Of a stretch of 64,000 nucleotides of DNA, positions 28,968 through 38,161 are shown piece by piece; within the stretch, counting starts at the first letter, position 1, and each line of letters opens with the position of its first letter. Location: assembly GCA_017541025.1 (NCBI GenBank), contig JAFXZY010000002.1, positions 62,001 to 126,000 of the forward strand, given 5' to 3'. This DNA comes from Bacteroidaceae bacterium (lineage in GTDB: Bacteria > Bacteroidota > Bacteroidia > Bacteroidales > Bacteroidaceae). The position numbers and the translations under genes were made by a program. The notes under the pieces were generated by a model. The model did no database searches, had not been told where the DNA came from, and worked only from the letters and a program-made list of their open reading frames with translations.

Positions 28968-29282
28968 ATGGCACAGATTATTAACAGTAACAATTTTGAT
29001 GCGCTGGTAGCAACCGGCAAACCCATTGTGTTGGATTTTTGGGCCACATGGTGCGGCCCTTGCAAGCGTGTAGGTCCTATTATCGAGGCTTTGGCACAGG
29101 ATTACGAGGGTCAGGCTATCATAGGCAAGTGTGATGTAGAGGAGGACGAGGAAATGGCCGTACGTTTTGGTGTACGAAACATTCCAACGGTATTCTTCAT
29201 TAAAAGCGGCGAAGTAGTGGACAAGGTGGTAGGCGCCGCTGCACGTCCTGTTTACGAAGAGAAACTGAAAAACTTATTGTAA
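28968..29282 (+). CDS. trxA: Thioredoxin
   Basis: 104 residues, no signal peptide, so cytoplasmic. The redox motif WCGPCK sits at residues 28-33 (C29, C32), with the cis-Pro motif NIPTVFFIK downstream. Reduces protein disulfides, for example in ribonucleotide reductase. It lies between dnaE and a small acidic protein gene and is likely transcribed with dnaE. Confidence 0.95.
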   Translation: MAQIINSNNFDALVATGKPIVLDFWATWCGPCKRVGPIIEALAQDYEGQAIIGKCDVEEDEEMAVRFGVRNIPTVFFIKSGEVVDKVVGAAARPVYEEKLKNLL

Positions 29283-29288
29283 AAGACT

Positions 29289-29612
29289 ATGGGAAATATT
29301 GAAGACGACTTCCTGGCTGATGCTGAGGACGACCGCTTGACTGTAGAGTTTATCAAGAACTATCTTCCACAGGAAGTAAAGGATAAGTTCACAGAAGACG
29401 ACCTTTATTACTTTTTGGATGTGATAGGCGAGTATTATGTGGATTTGCTCGAGAAAACAGAGAGCGAAGACGAAGTGGACATCGACATTGATGCCGTAGC
29501 AGAGTACATTGCTAAGAAAGCCAAAAAGGAAAAGATGGGCGACTTCGATCCCGAAGATCTCCGCTGGGTGGTTGACGGTGAATTGGAATACGGTGAGTCT
29601 TTAGAAAACTAA
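29289..29612 (+). CDS. Small acidic conserved-type protein, unknown function
   Basis: 107 residues, strongly acidic ([22 protein letters not shown]), with a short Lys-rich helix ([14 protein letters not shown]) and a C-terminal [20 protein letters not shown]. No signal peptide or membrane segment. It starts 6 bp after trxA, so co-transcription is likely. Its last 12 bases overlap the 3' end of tsaE on the other strand. I do not recognise a family; soluble and cytoplasmic is all that can be said. Confidence 0.7.
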   Translation: MGNIEDDFLADAEDDRLTVEFIKNYLPQEVKDKFTEDDLYYFLDVIGEYYVDLLEKTESEDEVDIDIDAVAEYIAKKAKKEKMGDFDPEDLRWVVDGELEYGESLEN

Positions 29613-30008
29613 GCGTCTGTCTCCATCGGGCAACGCTTCGATGTTTACGTTTACCGTTTCTTCGGGAAGCACTTCCTCTATCAGTTCCGGCCATTCTATG
29701 AAACAGGGATGGCCACTGTAGAAGTATTCCTCGCATCCCATGTCGTATGCTTCAGAAACCTTTTTTATCCTATAGAAATCAAAATGATATATGGGGCGGC
29801 CATCGGCTGCCTCATATTCGTTTACAATGGCAAAGGTAGGAGAGGTTACGGTATCTTCAACCCCCAATTCTTCGCATACAGCCTTTATAAAAGTGGTCTT
29901 TCCTGCTCCCATCTTACCATAAAAGGCAAAGACGGTATTCTCTCCCATTGCCTCTGCAAATTGCTTGGCAGCCTGTTTGATATCTTCTTCTTTAAATAAT
30001 ATCTCCAT
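29601..30008 (-). CDS. tsaE: tRNA threonylcarbamoyladenosine biosynthesis ATPase TsaE
   Basis: 135 residues. P-loop GKMGAGKTT at 31-39, then [12 protein letters not shown] and the [17 protein letters not shown] segment typical of TsaE. It works with TsaB and TsaD to make the t6A37 modification in ANN-decoding tRNAs. It is the last gene of the minus-strand run, 49 bp after porX with hairpin repeat R7 in the gap. Its 3' end overlaps the convergent small acidic gene by 12 bp. Confidence 0.93.
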   Translation of the reverse strand: MEILFKEEDIKQAAKQFAEAMGENTVFAFYGKMGAGKTTFIKAVCEELGVEDTVTSPTFAIVNEYEAADGRPIYHFDFYRIKKVSEAYDMGCEEYFYSGHPCFIEWPELIEEVLPEETVNVNIEALPDGDRRLVF

Positions 30009-30020
30009 AGTTGTTTTTTA

Positions 30021-30060
30021 TTAGCACTCCTCCAAAGGGGGAGCGGGGAGGGGGCTTTTA
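30021..30060 (-). repeat. GC-rich hairpin repeat R7 (minus orientation)
   Basis: On the minus strand: TAAAAGCCCCCTCCCCGCTCCCCC-TTT-GGAGGAG. It starts at the porX stop codon itself and ends 12 bp before tsaE. Sense orientation. It is nearly the same sequence as R6. Confidence 0.8.
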
Positions 30061-31608
30061 TCTCTTCTTCCCACGCAAGGTAATAAGCGGAATCAGCATC
30101 TCCTCCATGCTGATACCTCCGTGCTGGAAGGTATCTTTGTAATATTGAACGTAGTAGTTGTAGTTGTTGGGATAGGCAAAGAAGTCGTCACCTGTGGCAA
30201 AGATGTAGGTGGTGCTCAGATTCGGTCTGGGTAATCCTACCTGATGAGGCTCCTTTATCTCAAATACTTCTTTCTGGTTGTAGCTGAGGTTCTTGCCTAA
30301 TTTATAGCGTAAATTTGTATTGGTGTTCTTGTCGCCCACCACCTTAATAGGGTTATAACAACGGATACTTCCGTGGTCTGTTGTCAGGATAATCGTATAG
30401 TTGCTGGCAGCCAGAGAGCGGAAGAGGTCACCAACGGGCGAATGGCGGAACCAGCTCTGAGTAATGCTGCGATAAGCGGCTTCGTTGCTGGCCAGCTCAC
30501 GTACCATCCTACTTTCTGTTCGTGCGTGGCTGAGCATATCTATGAAGTTCATTACCACCACGTTCAGGTCATATCTCTGCAGATTTGGCAATTGCTGCAC
30601 CAGTTTCTCTGCAGCCTGAGAGTCGTTAATCTTATGATAACTGAAAGAGTTCTTGCGTCTATAACGGTCGAACTGCGTCTGTACCAGCGGAGCTTCATTC
30701 AGATTCTTGCCTTCCTCACTGTCTTCATCTACCCACAGGTCTGGGAACATACGTTCTATGACATCGGGCATCAAGCCGCTGAAAATAGCGTTTCTTGCAT
30801 ATTGGGTGGCTGTGGGAAGTATGCTGCAATAGAGGTCCTCTTCTATGCTAAAGAGGTCGGCAATCTCGTTATAAAGCATGCGCCATTGGTCGTATCGGAA
30901 GTTATCTATTACCACCAGGAACACTTTTTCTTCGTTATTCAGATGGGGAAATACACTGTGTTTGAAGATATCTGGACTCATCACAGGACGCTCCTCAGGA
31001 TTACTCATCCATTTGGTGTAATTCTTCCGGATAAACTTGGTGAATTCCCTGTTGGCTTCTAAGCGTTGCATACTCAACATCTCCTTCATAGCACTGTCTG
31101 TCTCGGATAATTGCAACTCCCAATAGGTTAGTCGTTTGTACACTTCTATCCATTCTTCCAGCGAGAGAGAATCGTTGATTTGCATACCAATCTTTCCAAA
31201 GTCTTGTTGGTAGGCCGATGTCTGCTGTTCTGTAACAATTTCTTTCTGGTGAATGTTCTTCTTCAGTGTCAGCAGAATTTGTGTCGGATTGACGGGTTTG
31301 ATAAGGTAATCAGCAATCTTGGCACCAATGGCTTGCTCCATAATATTCTCCTCCTCACTTTTGGTAACCATCACCACAGGCGTATTGGGAGTCTGTTCCT
31401 TGATTCGGTTTAGTGTTTCCAGACCGCTTAAACCAGGCATATTCTCATCAAGTAGGATAAGGTCAAATGTTTCTTCTGTGCAACGGTCTAATGCATCGTA
31501 GCCATTTGTAACAGTTTCCACCTCATATCCCTTTTTCTCCAGATACAGGATGTGCGCTTTCAGTAGTTCTATCTCGTCATCTACCCACAACAGTTTGTAT
31601 ACAGCCAT
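30058..31608 (-). CDS. porX: PorX-type response regulator with PglZ phosphoesterase domain (T9SS regulation)
   Basis: 516 residues. The receiver domain has the acidic pair D10/D11, phospho-acceptor D54 (ILLDENMPG), T82 and K104 (LIKPVNP). A helical linker leads to a PglZ/alkaline-phosphatase-superfamily domain (VIDNFRYDQWRMLYNEIADLF, about residue 214; TTDHGSIRCYN, about 410). This REC-PglZ architecture is that of PorX, which controls type IX secretion genes in Porphyromonas and is proposed to act on nucleotide phosphodiesters. The partner kinase PorY is not in this window. It lies 25 bp downstream of porW and probably shares its transcript. Confidence 0.9.
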   Translation of the reverse strand: MAVYKLLWVDDEIELLKAHILYLEKKGYEVETVTNGYDALDRCTEETFDLILLDENMPGLSGLETLNRIKEQTPNTPVVMVTKSEEENIMEQAIGAKIADYLIKPVNPTQILLTLKKNIHQKEIVTEQQTSAYQQDFGKIGMQINDSLSLEEWIEVYKRLTYWELQLSETDSAMKEMLSMQRLEANREFTKFIRKNYTKWMSNPEERPVMSPDIFKHSVFPHLNNEEKVFLVVIDNFRYDQWRMLYNEIADLFSIEEDLYCSILPTATQYARNAIFSGLMPDVIERMFPDLWVDEDSEEGKNLNEAPLVQTQFDRYRRKNSFSYHKINDSQAAEKLVQQLPNLQRYDLNVVVMNFIDMLSHARTESRMVRELASNEAAYRSITQSWFRHSPVGDLFRSLAASNYTIILTTDHGSIRCYNPIKVVGDKNTNTNLRYKLGKNLSYNQKEVFEIKEPHQVGLPRPNLSTTYIFATGDDFFAYPNNYNYYVQYYKDTFQHGGISMEEMLIPLITLRGKKR

Positions 31609-31613
31609 ATTAT

Positions 31614-31634
31614 CGATTATGAATTATGAATTCT
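31614..31634 (+). repeat. Heptanucleotide repeat, CGATTAT/GAATTAT/GAATTCT
   Basis: Three imperfect 7-bp units fill the gap between porW and porX and touch the porW stop codon. The unit matches the TGAATTA/CATAATT arrays at 16344 and 60846. Confidence 0.55.
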
Positions 31635-34567
31635 CAAAATCCCCATGGGAAATCTTCCTCTTCTTCTTCCTCTACTTCCTCCTCTTTCTTCTCTTCCGGA
31701 ACGTAATCGTCAGGATCAATAATCTTGAGGTTCGTAGGCTCATCTATCTGAAGGTCCTCAGGAATCTCCATAGGAGCAAATGTTTCTTCGTAGAAGGCTT
31801 TGTAGTCATCAAAGCTGAATTCGTTACCTATCAGCTTCAGATTATCCTCCGATATTAATAACGTTCTTATACCTTCCAAGCGTGTATTCATGTGTTTATC
31901 GGCATAAAGCGTCTGAGCGTAAGAATGCACTTCGTCGTATGACAGGAAGCCTTTCACGCACATCATAGTAATACCTTGCTTCTCAAGAATCTCAATATCG
32001 AAGTTTCTTACCATATAAGAGGTAAAGTTGTATCGGGCTATTTCAAAGAGTAACTGGTTTTCGTCCAGGCTGTTGGTGGGATAAGCCAGCACGAAAACGA
32101 AGTTTCCGTAGCGGTCATCCTTCAGTTCAGGAACTACCTCTGTGCTGTCGCCCGAAGCCTGACGATTTCTCCTGCCCCAAATGCTGCTGGCATCATAACG
32201 GTCATCCATCAACAAACGTCCGTCAGAAATACCTTTCACAATGGCATTGGCTAATTCTGTTACCTCTTCTTTGGGGAATTGTTGTATAACATCTTTAAGG
32301 GTTACCAGGAAGCTGTCACGTTCTCCGCCATAGAGTTGGCTCATGGCACGGATAAACATCATACGTGCACGGTTTGCACCAGAGGGGAAGTTTTCGGTGC
32401 TGAACTGGTAGTTCTTTTCCACCTCTTTGTAATTTGATGCTTGGTAAGCGTCATACGAGGCAGCGTAAACAGAGTCTTCCACGTGTTTGCCGTCGCGGGC
32501 TATCATTTCGTAGTTGGGATTACCCAGAAGAGCTGCCAGTTTGGTGTCTGCAAACTGTTCCATCAACAGGGCCTTGTAATAATCCGCCTTCTCGGAATCT
32601 CCTAACCTGCCGTACAAAAGGAACAGGTGGTAGTAGATGTTGTCTATGCCCTCACGTTCCGGGAAGTCGGAAAGTACACGCTGCATAGTCTTTTCTGCCA
32701 GAAGCCAGTTCTCCAGTTTTTCCTGTTCCAGAATACCTGCATTATACAGTCCGTCGCTTAGGATAGCATTGGAAGCCTCCATCTGTTCCTCTGTAAACGG
32801 AATCTGTTTCAGGTAGTATTCTCTGTGGTGAGGATCGTTTTCCAACGAATCTTTCAGCGCTTGTTCGTCTGAAAGGGTAGAGTCCGATTCTGCCGAACCG
32901 TAAAGGGTCTCATCGTCACCCTCTGCCTCTTCATTGACCTCTATATCCTCATTTCCTGTGGCAGCAACGTAGGAAGCTTTGTTGCTGATACGCCACAAAT
33001 CTTCATTTTTACGCTGTCCCCACCTGCGTTGGAATTCTTCTATACCTTTATTTACAGATGTCGCGTTATAGAAATACCACGGCCCTTGCTGTTGGTTGTT
33101 CATTCCTGTGTTAACAGCCATGGATCTGTCGGTCTGGGGCTGTTGACCGTTGGTTTGTGGCCGTTGTCCGTTAGCGTTGGTGCCATTCTGAGCCGCTTTT
33201 TTTTCTGCTTCTTTCTCTTGTTTCTTCAGTTCCTCTATTACACGGTCTATGGCAGCCAGATATTCTGCCTCAGGCAATTTAGCCAAAGCCTGCAGACTGT
33301 CCTGCAACTTAACGGCACTCAGGTGAGGCTCCAGTTCATTCAGAATCTTGCTTCTGCGTTCAGTTTCAACGTATTCTTCGTGTTCCTTATCCAGGATTGA
33401 AACACATTCCTTATAGGTACGGGCGGCATCTATGTACTTCTCCATTTCCCAATACAGGTTGCTCAACTTCAGCAACAGCATGGCCTTGTCTGGGCCTTTC
33501 TTGGTAGCGTCCTTGACACCCTTCTCCCATGCATATATACAATGGGTGGTATCGTTTACCCCCATGTAGATGTTACCTAAGGCATAATAAACCTTGTCCA
33601 GGTAGTCCTTATTCTTGTCGCTCTTGGCCATTCGTTTCAGCAGAGAAACCATTTGGTTGAATTTGTCGCGCGGCATAACCTCAGTCTGGGAAATGCGAGC
33701 GCTAAAGGCCATCTCGTATGGAGGGTTGGCACGAATCACCTTAGCGTATGCCTTGTATGCTTCCTCGTTTTGTCCTGTCTGCTGGTAGAGTTGTCCCAGC
33801 AGGAAGTTCAAGCGGGTCCTTTTCAGTTTCCGTTTGGTGTTTTTGATGGCACCTTTCAGGTAGGGGATAGCTTCTTCATATTGTCCTATCAGAATCTGGT
33901 AGGCTGCCATTGTGTTGTTCATCTCCTTCATACCTTGGCGCCCGATGCTGTCGCGTCTCATTTTGTTCAGCACATCTTCAGCATCGTAGGCCCAGTCAAG
34001 TGCCACGTAGCATCTTGCCAGCTTTGCTTTGGCTATGCTGGAAATATCGGGTTGTGCTTGATAAAGTCTGATGATATAATTGCAGGTACTGGCAGCCTCT
34101 ATAAATTCTCCCTTTTGGAATTGGGCTTCTGCCATCATCAGCCAAGCGTGGTACATGTAGGGGTTAAATTCCTTGCGGGCTAAAAACGCCTTCATTTTCT
34201 CGTCCTTTTTTTGACTTGGCTTTACCGTAGGACGTTTTTTCATGCTGTGCTGCTTGATGGCTTTCTCGCACTTGGTAATGGTAGTTTCGTAGTTACCTTT
34301 GCCAACACCGGCTGTAGTCTTGTTGGTGCTGATGTACATGGGAAGCAGACGATTGTAGTCGTCCTGATGCGACTTCATCTGTGCTTCTTCGCCCTCCAGA
34401 TATGCAACCTCTCCGTTGTACAGCGTATTAAAGTGCGCCGTCATAGCGTGGTAGAATCGTGTTGTGGGCGTGTTTTTCTTGATGGAACAGGCAGAAATCA
34501 CACATAACAGCATGAGCATGAGTAGCCCCATGCTGATGCTGTTCTTGGTGAATTTGCTCTTTTCCAT
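31634..34567 (-). CDS. porW: PorW/SprE-type TPR lipoprotein of the type IX secretion system
   Basis: 977 residues. A lipoprotein signal (MLLCVISAC, lipid Cys at 27) is followed by many TPR-like helices (FIEAASTCNYIIRLYQ, NEEAYKAYAKVIRAN, YWEMEKYIDAARTYKECV), a Gln/Asn-rich linker (about 465-495), and a C-terminal region (FVFVLAYPTNSLDENQLLFEIARYNFTSYMVRNFDI) that is characteristic of SprE/PorW. SprE and PorW are outer-membrane-anchored periplasmic proteins needed for gliding or T9SS function. The acidic tail ends in EEEVEEEEEEDFPWGF. Its position directly upstream of porX supports the assignment. Confidence 0.88.
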   Translation of the reverse strand: MEKSKFTKNSISMGLLMLMLLCVISACSIKKNTPTTRFYHAMTAHFNTLYNGEVAYLEGEEAQMKSHQDDYNRLLPMYISTNKTTAGVGKGNYETTITKCEKAIKQHSMKKRPTVKPSQKKDEKMKAFLARKEFNPYMYHAWLMMAEAQFQKGEFIEAASTCNYIIRLYQAQPDISSIAKAKLARCYVALDWAYDAEDVLNKMRRDSIGRQGMKEMNNTMAAYQILIGQYEEAIPYLKGAIKNTKRKLKRTRLNFLLGQLYQQTGQNEEAYKAYAKVIRANPPYEMAFSARISQTEVMPRDKFNQMVSLLKRMAKSDKNKDYLDKVYYALGNIYMGVNDTTHCIYAWEKGVKDATKKGPDKAMLLLKLSNLYWEMEKYIDAARTYKECVSILDKEHEEYVETERRSKILNELEPHLSAVKLQDSLQALAKLPEAEYLAAIDRVIEELKKQEKEAEKKAAQNGTNANGQRPQTNGQQPQTDRSMAVNTGMNNQQQGPWYFYNATSVNKGIEEFQRRWGQRKNEDLWRISNKASYVAATGNEDIEVNEEAEGDDETLYGSAESDSTLSDEQALKDSLENDPHHREYYLKQIPFTEEQMEASNAILSDGLYNAGILEQEKLENWLLAEKTMQRVLSDFPEREGIDNIYYHLFLLYGRLGDSEKADYYKALLMEQFADTKLAALLGNPNYEMIARDGKHVEDSVYAASYDAYQASNYKEVEKNYQFSTENFPSGANRARMMFIRAMSQLYGGERDSFLVTLKDVIQQFPKEEVTELANAIVKGISDGRLLMDDRYDASSIWGRRNRQASGDSTEVVPELKDDRYGNFVFVLAYPTNSLDENQLLFEIARYNFTSYMVRNFDIEILEKQGITMMCVKGFLSYDEVHSYAQTLYADKHMNTRLEGIRTLLISEDNLKLIGNEFSFDDYKAFYEETFAPMEIPEDLQIDEPTNLKIIDPDDYVPEEKKEEEVEEEEEEDFPWGF

Positions 34568-34614
34568 GTCTTATTAATAACGTGCGCGCGATGCATTTTA
34601 TTGTGTCGATGCCC

Positions 34615-35547
34615 TTATTTCAGGTCTGTTGGTCCGAATTTGTCCATATCATTGTAGTCCAGATTCTCACCGGCCATTCCCCAGATGAATATGTAGTTGC
34701 TGGTGCCGGCACCAGCGTGGATACTCCATTCGGGCGAGATAACGGCTTGTTCGTTGTGCAGCCAGATGGGACGTGTTTCCTTGGGCTCGCCCATAAAGTG
34801 GCAGACTGCCTGTTTCTCGGGAACATTAAAGTAGAAATAAGCTTCCATTCTGCGAGAATGAGTATGGGCGGGCATTGTGTTCCATACACTACCGGGCTTC
34901 AGTTCCGTCATTCCCATCTGTAGCTGACATATTTGGTTGTCCATACTCTTGGCCACAATCAGCTGGTTGATAACGCGGTCGTTGCTCTCCTCCATTGAAC
35001 CAGCCTCTATATAGCAGCCCTTTTTGCGTAAATCCTCTAAGGTAATTTTCCGGGCTGGGTAGGAGGTATGGGCTGTTGCCGAGTTAAAGTAGAAGTGTGC
35101 AGGCTGACTGGGGTCGTTGGATGCAAAGTAAACCTCGTGTTTTCCGCTGCCTACATACAGGGCCTCCTTGTATTTCAACTCGTATGTTTTCTCTTTGTTG
35201 CCCTCTTTAACGGTAACAGTTCCTGTTCCGCCTACATTGATAATACCTATCTCTCTTCTCGACAGGAAGTTGGGAGCCTTCAGGTACTCAAAGGTTTCCA
35301 GCTGTAAAGCTTTGTTGTTTACGGGCATAGCACCGCCAACGATAAAGCGGTCGTGCATGGTATAAACAATGTTTATCTCGTCAGCTGAGAATACTTTCTC
35401 AATAGCAAAAGCCTGCCTAAGGCGATTTGTGTCGTATGTGCGAACATCCTCGGGATGAGTGGGGTAACGCAATTCATAATTAGTATGATTCTGTGCCATA
35501 AGCATAGTGGATGTCAAAAGCAATCCTGTTATTAAAGTCTTTTTCAT
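34615..35547 (-). CDS. kduI: 5-keto-4-deoxyuronate isomerase with a signal peptide
   Basis: Isomerises 5-keto-4-deoxyuronate to 2,5-diketo-3-deoxygluconate in pectin/unsaturated uronate breakdown. The KduI core is complete: [30 protein letters not shown], and the metal site [14 protein letters not shown] with [21 protein letters not shown] chose the ATG at 35547 ([19 protein letters not shown], a clear signal peptide, about 310 residues); an ATG at 35556 and a GTG at 35571 overlapping the upstream stop are alternatives. Canonical KduI is cytoplasmic and starts near the PTHPED region, so the signal peptide is the odd feature. Translationally close to the permease gene upstream. Confidence 0.9.
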   Translation of the reverse strand: MKKTLITGLLLTSTMLMAQNHTNYELRYPTHPEDVRTYDTNRLRQAFAIEKVFSADEINIVYTMHDRFIVGGAMPVNNKALQLETFEYLKAPNFLSRREIGIINVGGTGTVTVKEGNKEKTYELKYKEALYVGSGKHEVYFASNDPSQPAHFYFNSATAHTSYPARKITLEDLRKKGCYIEAGSMEESNDRVINQLIVAKSMDNQICQLQMGMTELKPGSVWNTMPAHTHSRRMEAYFYFNVPEKQAVCHFMGEPKETRPIWLHNEQAVISPEWSIHAGAGTSNYIFIWGMAGENLDYNDMDKFGPTDLK

Positions 35548-35564
35548 ATTATTCATTCTTTTAT

Positions 35565-35585
35565 TTTTCACTTTTCACTTTTCTT
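35565..35585 (+). repeat. Heptanucleotide repeat, TTTTCAC x 2 plus TTTTCTT
   Basis: Three 7-bp units that contain the stop codon of the permease gene and its last codons (KKSEK). Confidence 0.55.
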
Positions 35586-36920
35586 TCTATTCCAAACGAG
35601 TAGATATGCCATCAGCAACCCTGCGGCAAAAGCAAAGAACTTATTGCCCACAAATACATGATACCATACCCAGCACATAAGGCTGGAGGCAAAGTCGAGT
35701 GCTGCACCTGCGCTAAAACCTTCAGGAATGCGTACTGAGGCATCCTCTGGGTGTAAGGCAGCAACAGAATTGGCTGCCATTGTGAAGGCGTCGGCAATGT
35801 TGGTAACGAAGTACAGACCACATACCAGCGCTACCAGTCCTATAATGAAGGTTTTCACCACATTACCCTTTGTAATAGGCAGCACAACGGGAAACAGGTA
35901 GAACATACCGGCCAGGGATGCCAAGGGCAGGAACTTGTTGCCTGGCAATACTACCGAAAGCAGCAGCACAACGGGAATGAGCAGCAGAGAAACAACCAGC
36001 GTAGTGGGATGACCAATCACCAAGGCCGGACTCATACCTATGTGCAGCTTTACCTTGTCGCCAAACTTGCTGGAAATCATCTTCTTGGTAGCATCAGAGA
36101 TGGGAATAAGGCCGTCGATAAACAGGCGGGTAATGCGAGGTATCAATTCCATTACGGCACCCATTTTCACACCCAGAACCAAGATGTCCTTCACATCGTA
36201 TCTGGCCAGCAGACCTATGCCGCAACCCACTATCACACCTAAGAACAGCGGTTCGCCCAGAATGCCGAACTTCTTCTTCATTCCTTCTGCGTCAATGTCC
36301 AATTTGCTGAAGCCGGGAATGAAGTCGAGCAACTTGTTTACAACAACGGCAAACGGAACAAATCCCTGACAGAAAGGCTGGGGGATAGAGATTCCTTCCA
36401 TCCCGTCGTAATACTTCTGAAAATCCTCTGCCGTACGGTCGGCCATAATCAGCGTCAGCATGTAGCAGAAGATGGCAGCACTGAATCCAAGGGCCAGATT
36501 GTCCGTAGTAAAATAGACAATGGAACCTAAGAAGGCAAAATGCCAGTAGTTCCACAGGTCGATGTTCACGGTACGCGTAGTACGAGTGAGCAGCATCAGC
36601 ACATTAATGGCCAGACAGACGGGGATGATAAAGGCTCCTACTGCCGTGTTGTATGCTACAGAAGCAGCAGCCGGCCAACCCATATCAAAGATGCCCAGTT
36701 GCAGGTCGTACACACCCACAACGGTCTCCAAGGCAGGGCCCAGCGCACTTGTCAGCAAGCCTGTCACTACGGAAAGCCCCACAAATCCTACACCTACGTA
36801 CAGACCCGACAGCAATGCTTTTCCTGGCTTAATGCGCAGCAGCAGTCCCAGCAGCGTAAAGATGATGGGCATCATAACGGCTGCGCCCAGACTTATAATG
36901 TACGAGAACCAGTTTTCCAT
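35568..36920 (-). CDS. Orphan PTS EIIC component, galactitol (GatC) family permease
   Basis: 450 residues, about 11-12 membrane segments. It resembles E. coli GatC along its length ([17 protein letters not shown]-like [64 protein letters not shown]). There are no EIIA or EIIB genes nearby, and it sits between kduD (1-bp gap) and kduI (overlapping stop/start). I infer it moves a uronate breakdown intermediate across the inner membrane without phosphorylation; this is context, not proof. Substrate unknown. Confidence 0.85.
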   Translation of the reverse strand: MENWFSYIISLGAAVMMPIIFTLLGLLLRIKPGKALLSGLYVGVGFVGLSVVTGLLTSALGPALETVVGVYDLQLGIFDMGWPAAASVAYNTAVGAFIIPVCLAINVLMLLTRTTRTVNIDLWNYWHFAFLGSIVYFTTDNLALGFSAAIFCYMLTLIMADRTAEDFQKYYDGMEGISIPQPFCQGFVPFAVVVNKLLDFIPGFSKLDIDAEGMKKKFGILGEPLFLGVIVGCGIGLLARYDVKDILVLGVKMGAVMELIPRITRLFIDGLIPISDATKKMISSKFGDKVKLHIGMSPALVIGHPTTLVVSLLLIPVVLLLSVVLPGNKFLPLASLAGMFYLFPVVLPITKGNVVKTFIIGLVALVCGLYFVTNIADAFTMAANSVAALHPEDASVRIPEGFSAGAALDFASSLMCWVWYHVFVGNKFFAFAAGLLMAYLLVWNRKKSEK

Positions 36921-36921
36921 A

Positions 36922-37716
36922 TCACTTGGGTTGTTTTCCTATGTAGGCAAGGATGCCGCCATCCACGTACAGGATATGTCCGTTCACAAAATTCGAAGCG
37001 TCAGAGGCAAGGAACACAACGGGACCTTTCAGGTCTTCAGGTGTTCCCCAGCGGGCAGCGGGTGTCTTGGAAACAATGAATGAGTCAAACGGATGTCGGC
37101 TCCCATCGGGCTGTGGCTCACGCAATGGAGCGGTCTGCGAGGTAGCAATATAGCCCGGTCCGATACCGTTGCATTGGATGTTGTATTCGCCGTATTCCGA
37201 GGCGATGTTGCGTGTCAGCATCTTCAGACCGCCCTTTGCAGCAGCGTAGGCCGATACCGTCTCGCGTCCCAGCTCACTCATCATGGAGCAGATGTTGATT
37301 ATCTTGCCGTGTCCCTTTCGAATCATACCGGGAATCACCGCTTTTGATACAATGAAGGGAGCCGTAAGGTCGGTATCCACCACCAGTCGGAATTCTTCTA
37401 ATTCCATTTCGTGCATGGGAATCCTGCGGATGATACCGGCATTGTTTACCAGAATATCCACCGTTCCCACTTCCTGCTCAATCTTCTCAATCATTGCCTT
37501 TACCTGAGCCTCGTCGTTCACGTCACATACAAAGCCGTGCGCCTCAATGCCTTTTTCCTTGAAGGCTGCCAACGCTTTATCCACATGCTCTTGGTTGCGA
37601 CTGTTGAACACCACTTTGGCTCCTGCTTCTCCTAAGGCTTCAGCCATCGAGAAGCCTATACCGTGCGCTGCGCCAGTTACCAGCGCCACCTTACCAGTTA
37701 AAGAAAAATTTACCAT
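36922..37716 (-). CDS. kduD: 2-dehydro-3-deoxy-D-gluconate 5-dehydrogenase / gluconate 5-dehydrogenase (SDR)
   Basis: 264 residues, no signal peptide. Short-chain dehydrogenase with the cofactor motif TGAAHGIG, NNAG, the catalytic Ser in ICSMMSELG and YAAAK. Similar proteins are annotated either as gluconate 5-dehydrogenase or KduD; the linked kduI favours KduD, which reduces 2,5-diketo-3-deoxygluconate to KDG with NAD(P)H in the cytoplasm. First gene of the tight kduD-permease-kduI set. The upstream 40 bp hold a heptanucleotide repeat but no clear promoter. Confidence 0.87.
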   Translation of the reverse strand: MVNFSLTGKVALVTGAAHGIGFSMAEALGEAGAKVVFNSRNQEHVDKALAAFKEKGIEAHGFVCDVNDEAQVKAMIEKIEQEVGTVDILVNNAGIIRRIPMHEMELEEFRLVVDTDLTAPFIVSKAVIPGMIRKGHGKIINICSMMSELGRETVSAYAAAKGGLKMLTRNIASEYGEYNIQCNGIGPGYIATSQTAPLREPQPDGSRHPFDSFIVSKTPAARWGTPEDLKGPVVFLASDASNFVNGHILYVDGGILAYIGKQPK

Positions 37717-37743
37717 GTTTATATTAGTTTAGGTTTTAATTAT

Positions 37744-37764
37744 CAACTCTCAACTCTCAACTAC
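37744..37764 (+). repeat. Heptanucleotide repeat, CAACTCT x 2 plus CAACTAC
   Basis: Three units overlap the stop codon and last codons of the minus-strand gene at 37757. On the minus strand the unit reads GTTGAGA up to rotation, one base from the GTCGAGA units of the array in the anti-sigma gene. Confidence 0.6.
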
Positions 37765-38161
37765 TCCTCCTCTCTCCCACCAACAGGAATACCTCATCTT
37801 TTACAACGTCTGGCAGATTTACTTGCCTGAGTTGCAGACTGCGTACCCATCCTGCTACCTCTTCAGAGCGCATGGTGTACAGCACATTGCGGAATTCCTC
37901 TGCTTCCTCCTCAGTATAATCATCTCCGCTACGACCCTTAAAACGGTCCAGTTCCTCATCATCGTAGTATTCTATCTGTTTGCTGATGGCGGCCAAAAGG
38001 CTCTCCTTCTCGCACACCTCATGTTGGCCGCAACACTCCATATCGGCAGGGTTTACTATAGGCTCCTCCTTGGGAGCGTGCCTGTAATGCCACCAACTGA
38101 CGATGCCGGCTATTAGGCCTAACACCGCGAGGGCGATTAACATGTAGAGTACTATCAGCAT
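37757..38161 (-). CDS. Small membrane protein with CCGQHxVCE motif, unknown function
   Basis: 134 residues. One N-terminal membrane segment (LIVLYMLIALAVLGLIAGIVSWW), then the Cys/His motif MECCGQHEVCEKE near residue 43, which could bind a metal or form disulfides. The rest is an acidic helical domain (YYDDEELDRFKGRSGDDYTEEEAEEFRNVLYTM). It overlaps the 3' end of aroA by 7 bp, so it is co-transcribed with aroA. I do not recognise a function. The last residues are encoded by a heptanucleotide repeat. Confidence 0.75.
   Translation of the reverse strand: MLIVLYMLIALAVLGLIAGIVSWWHYRHAPKEEPIVNPADMECCGQHEVCEKESLLAAISKQIEYYDDEELDRFKGRSGDDYTEEEAEEFRNVLYTMRSEEVAGWVRSLQLRQVNLPDVVKDEVFLLVGERRSS

Noticed and set aside
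35568-36920. Complete PTS sugar system
   Set aside because: Only an EIIC-type protein is present; neighbouring genes are kduD, kduI, porW and aroA, with no EIIA, EIIB, HPr or EI.
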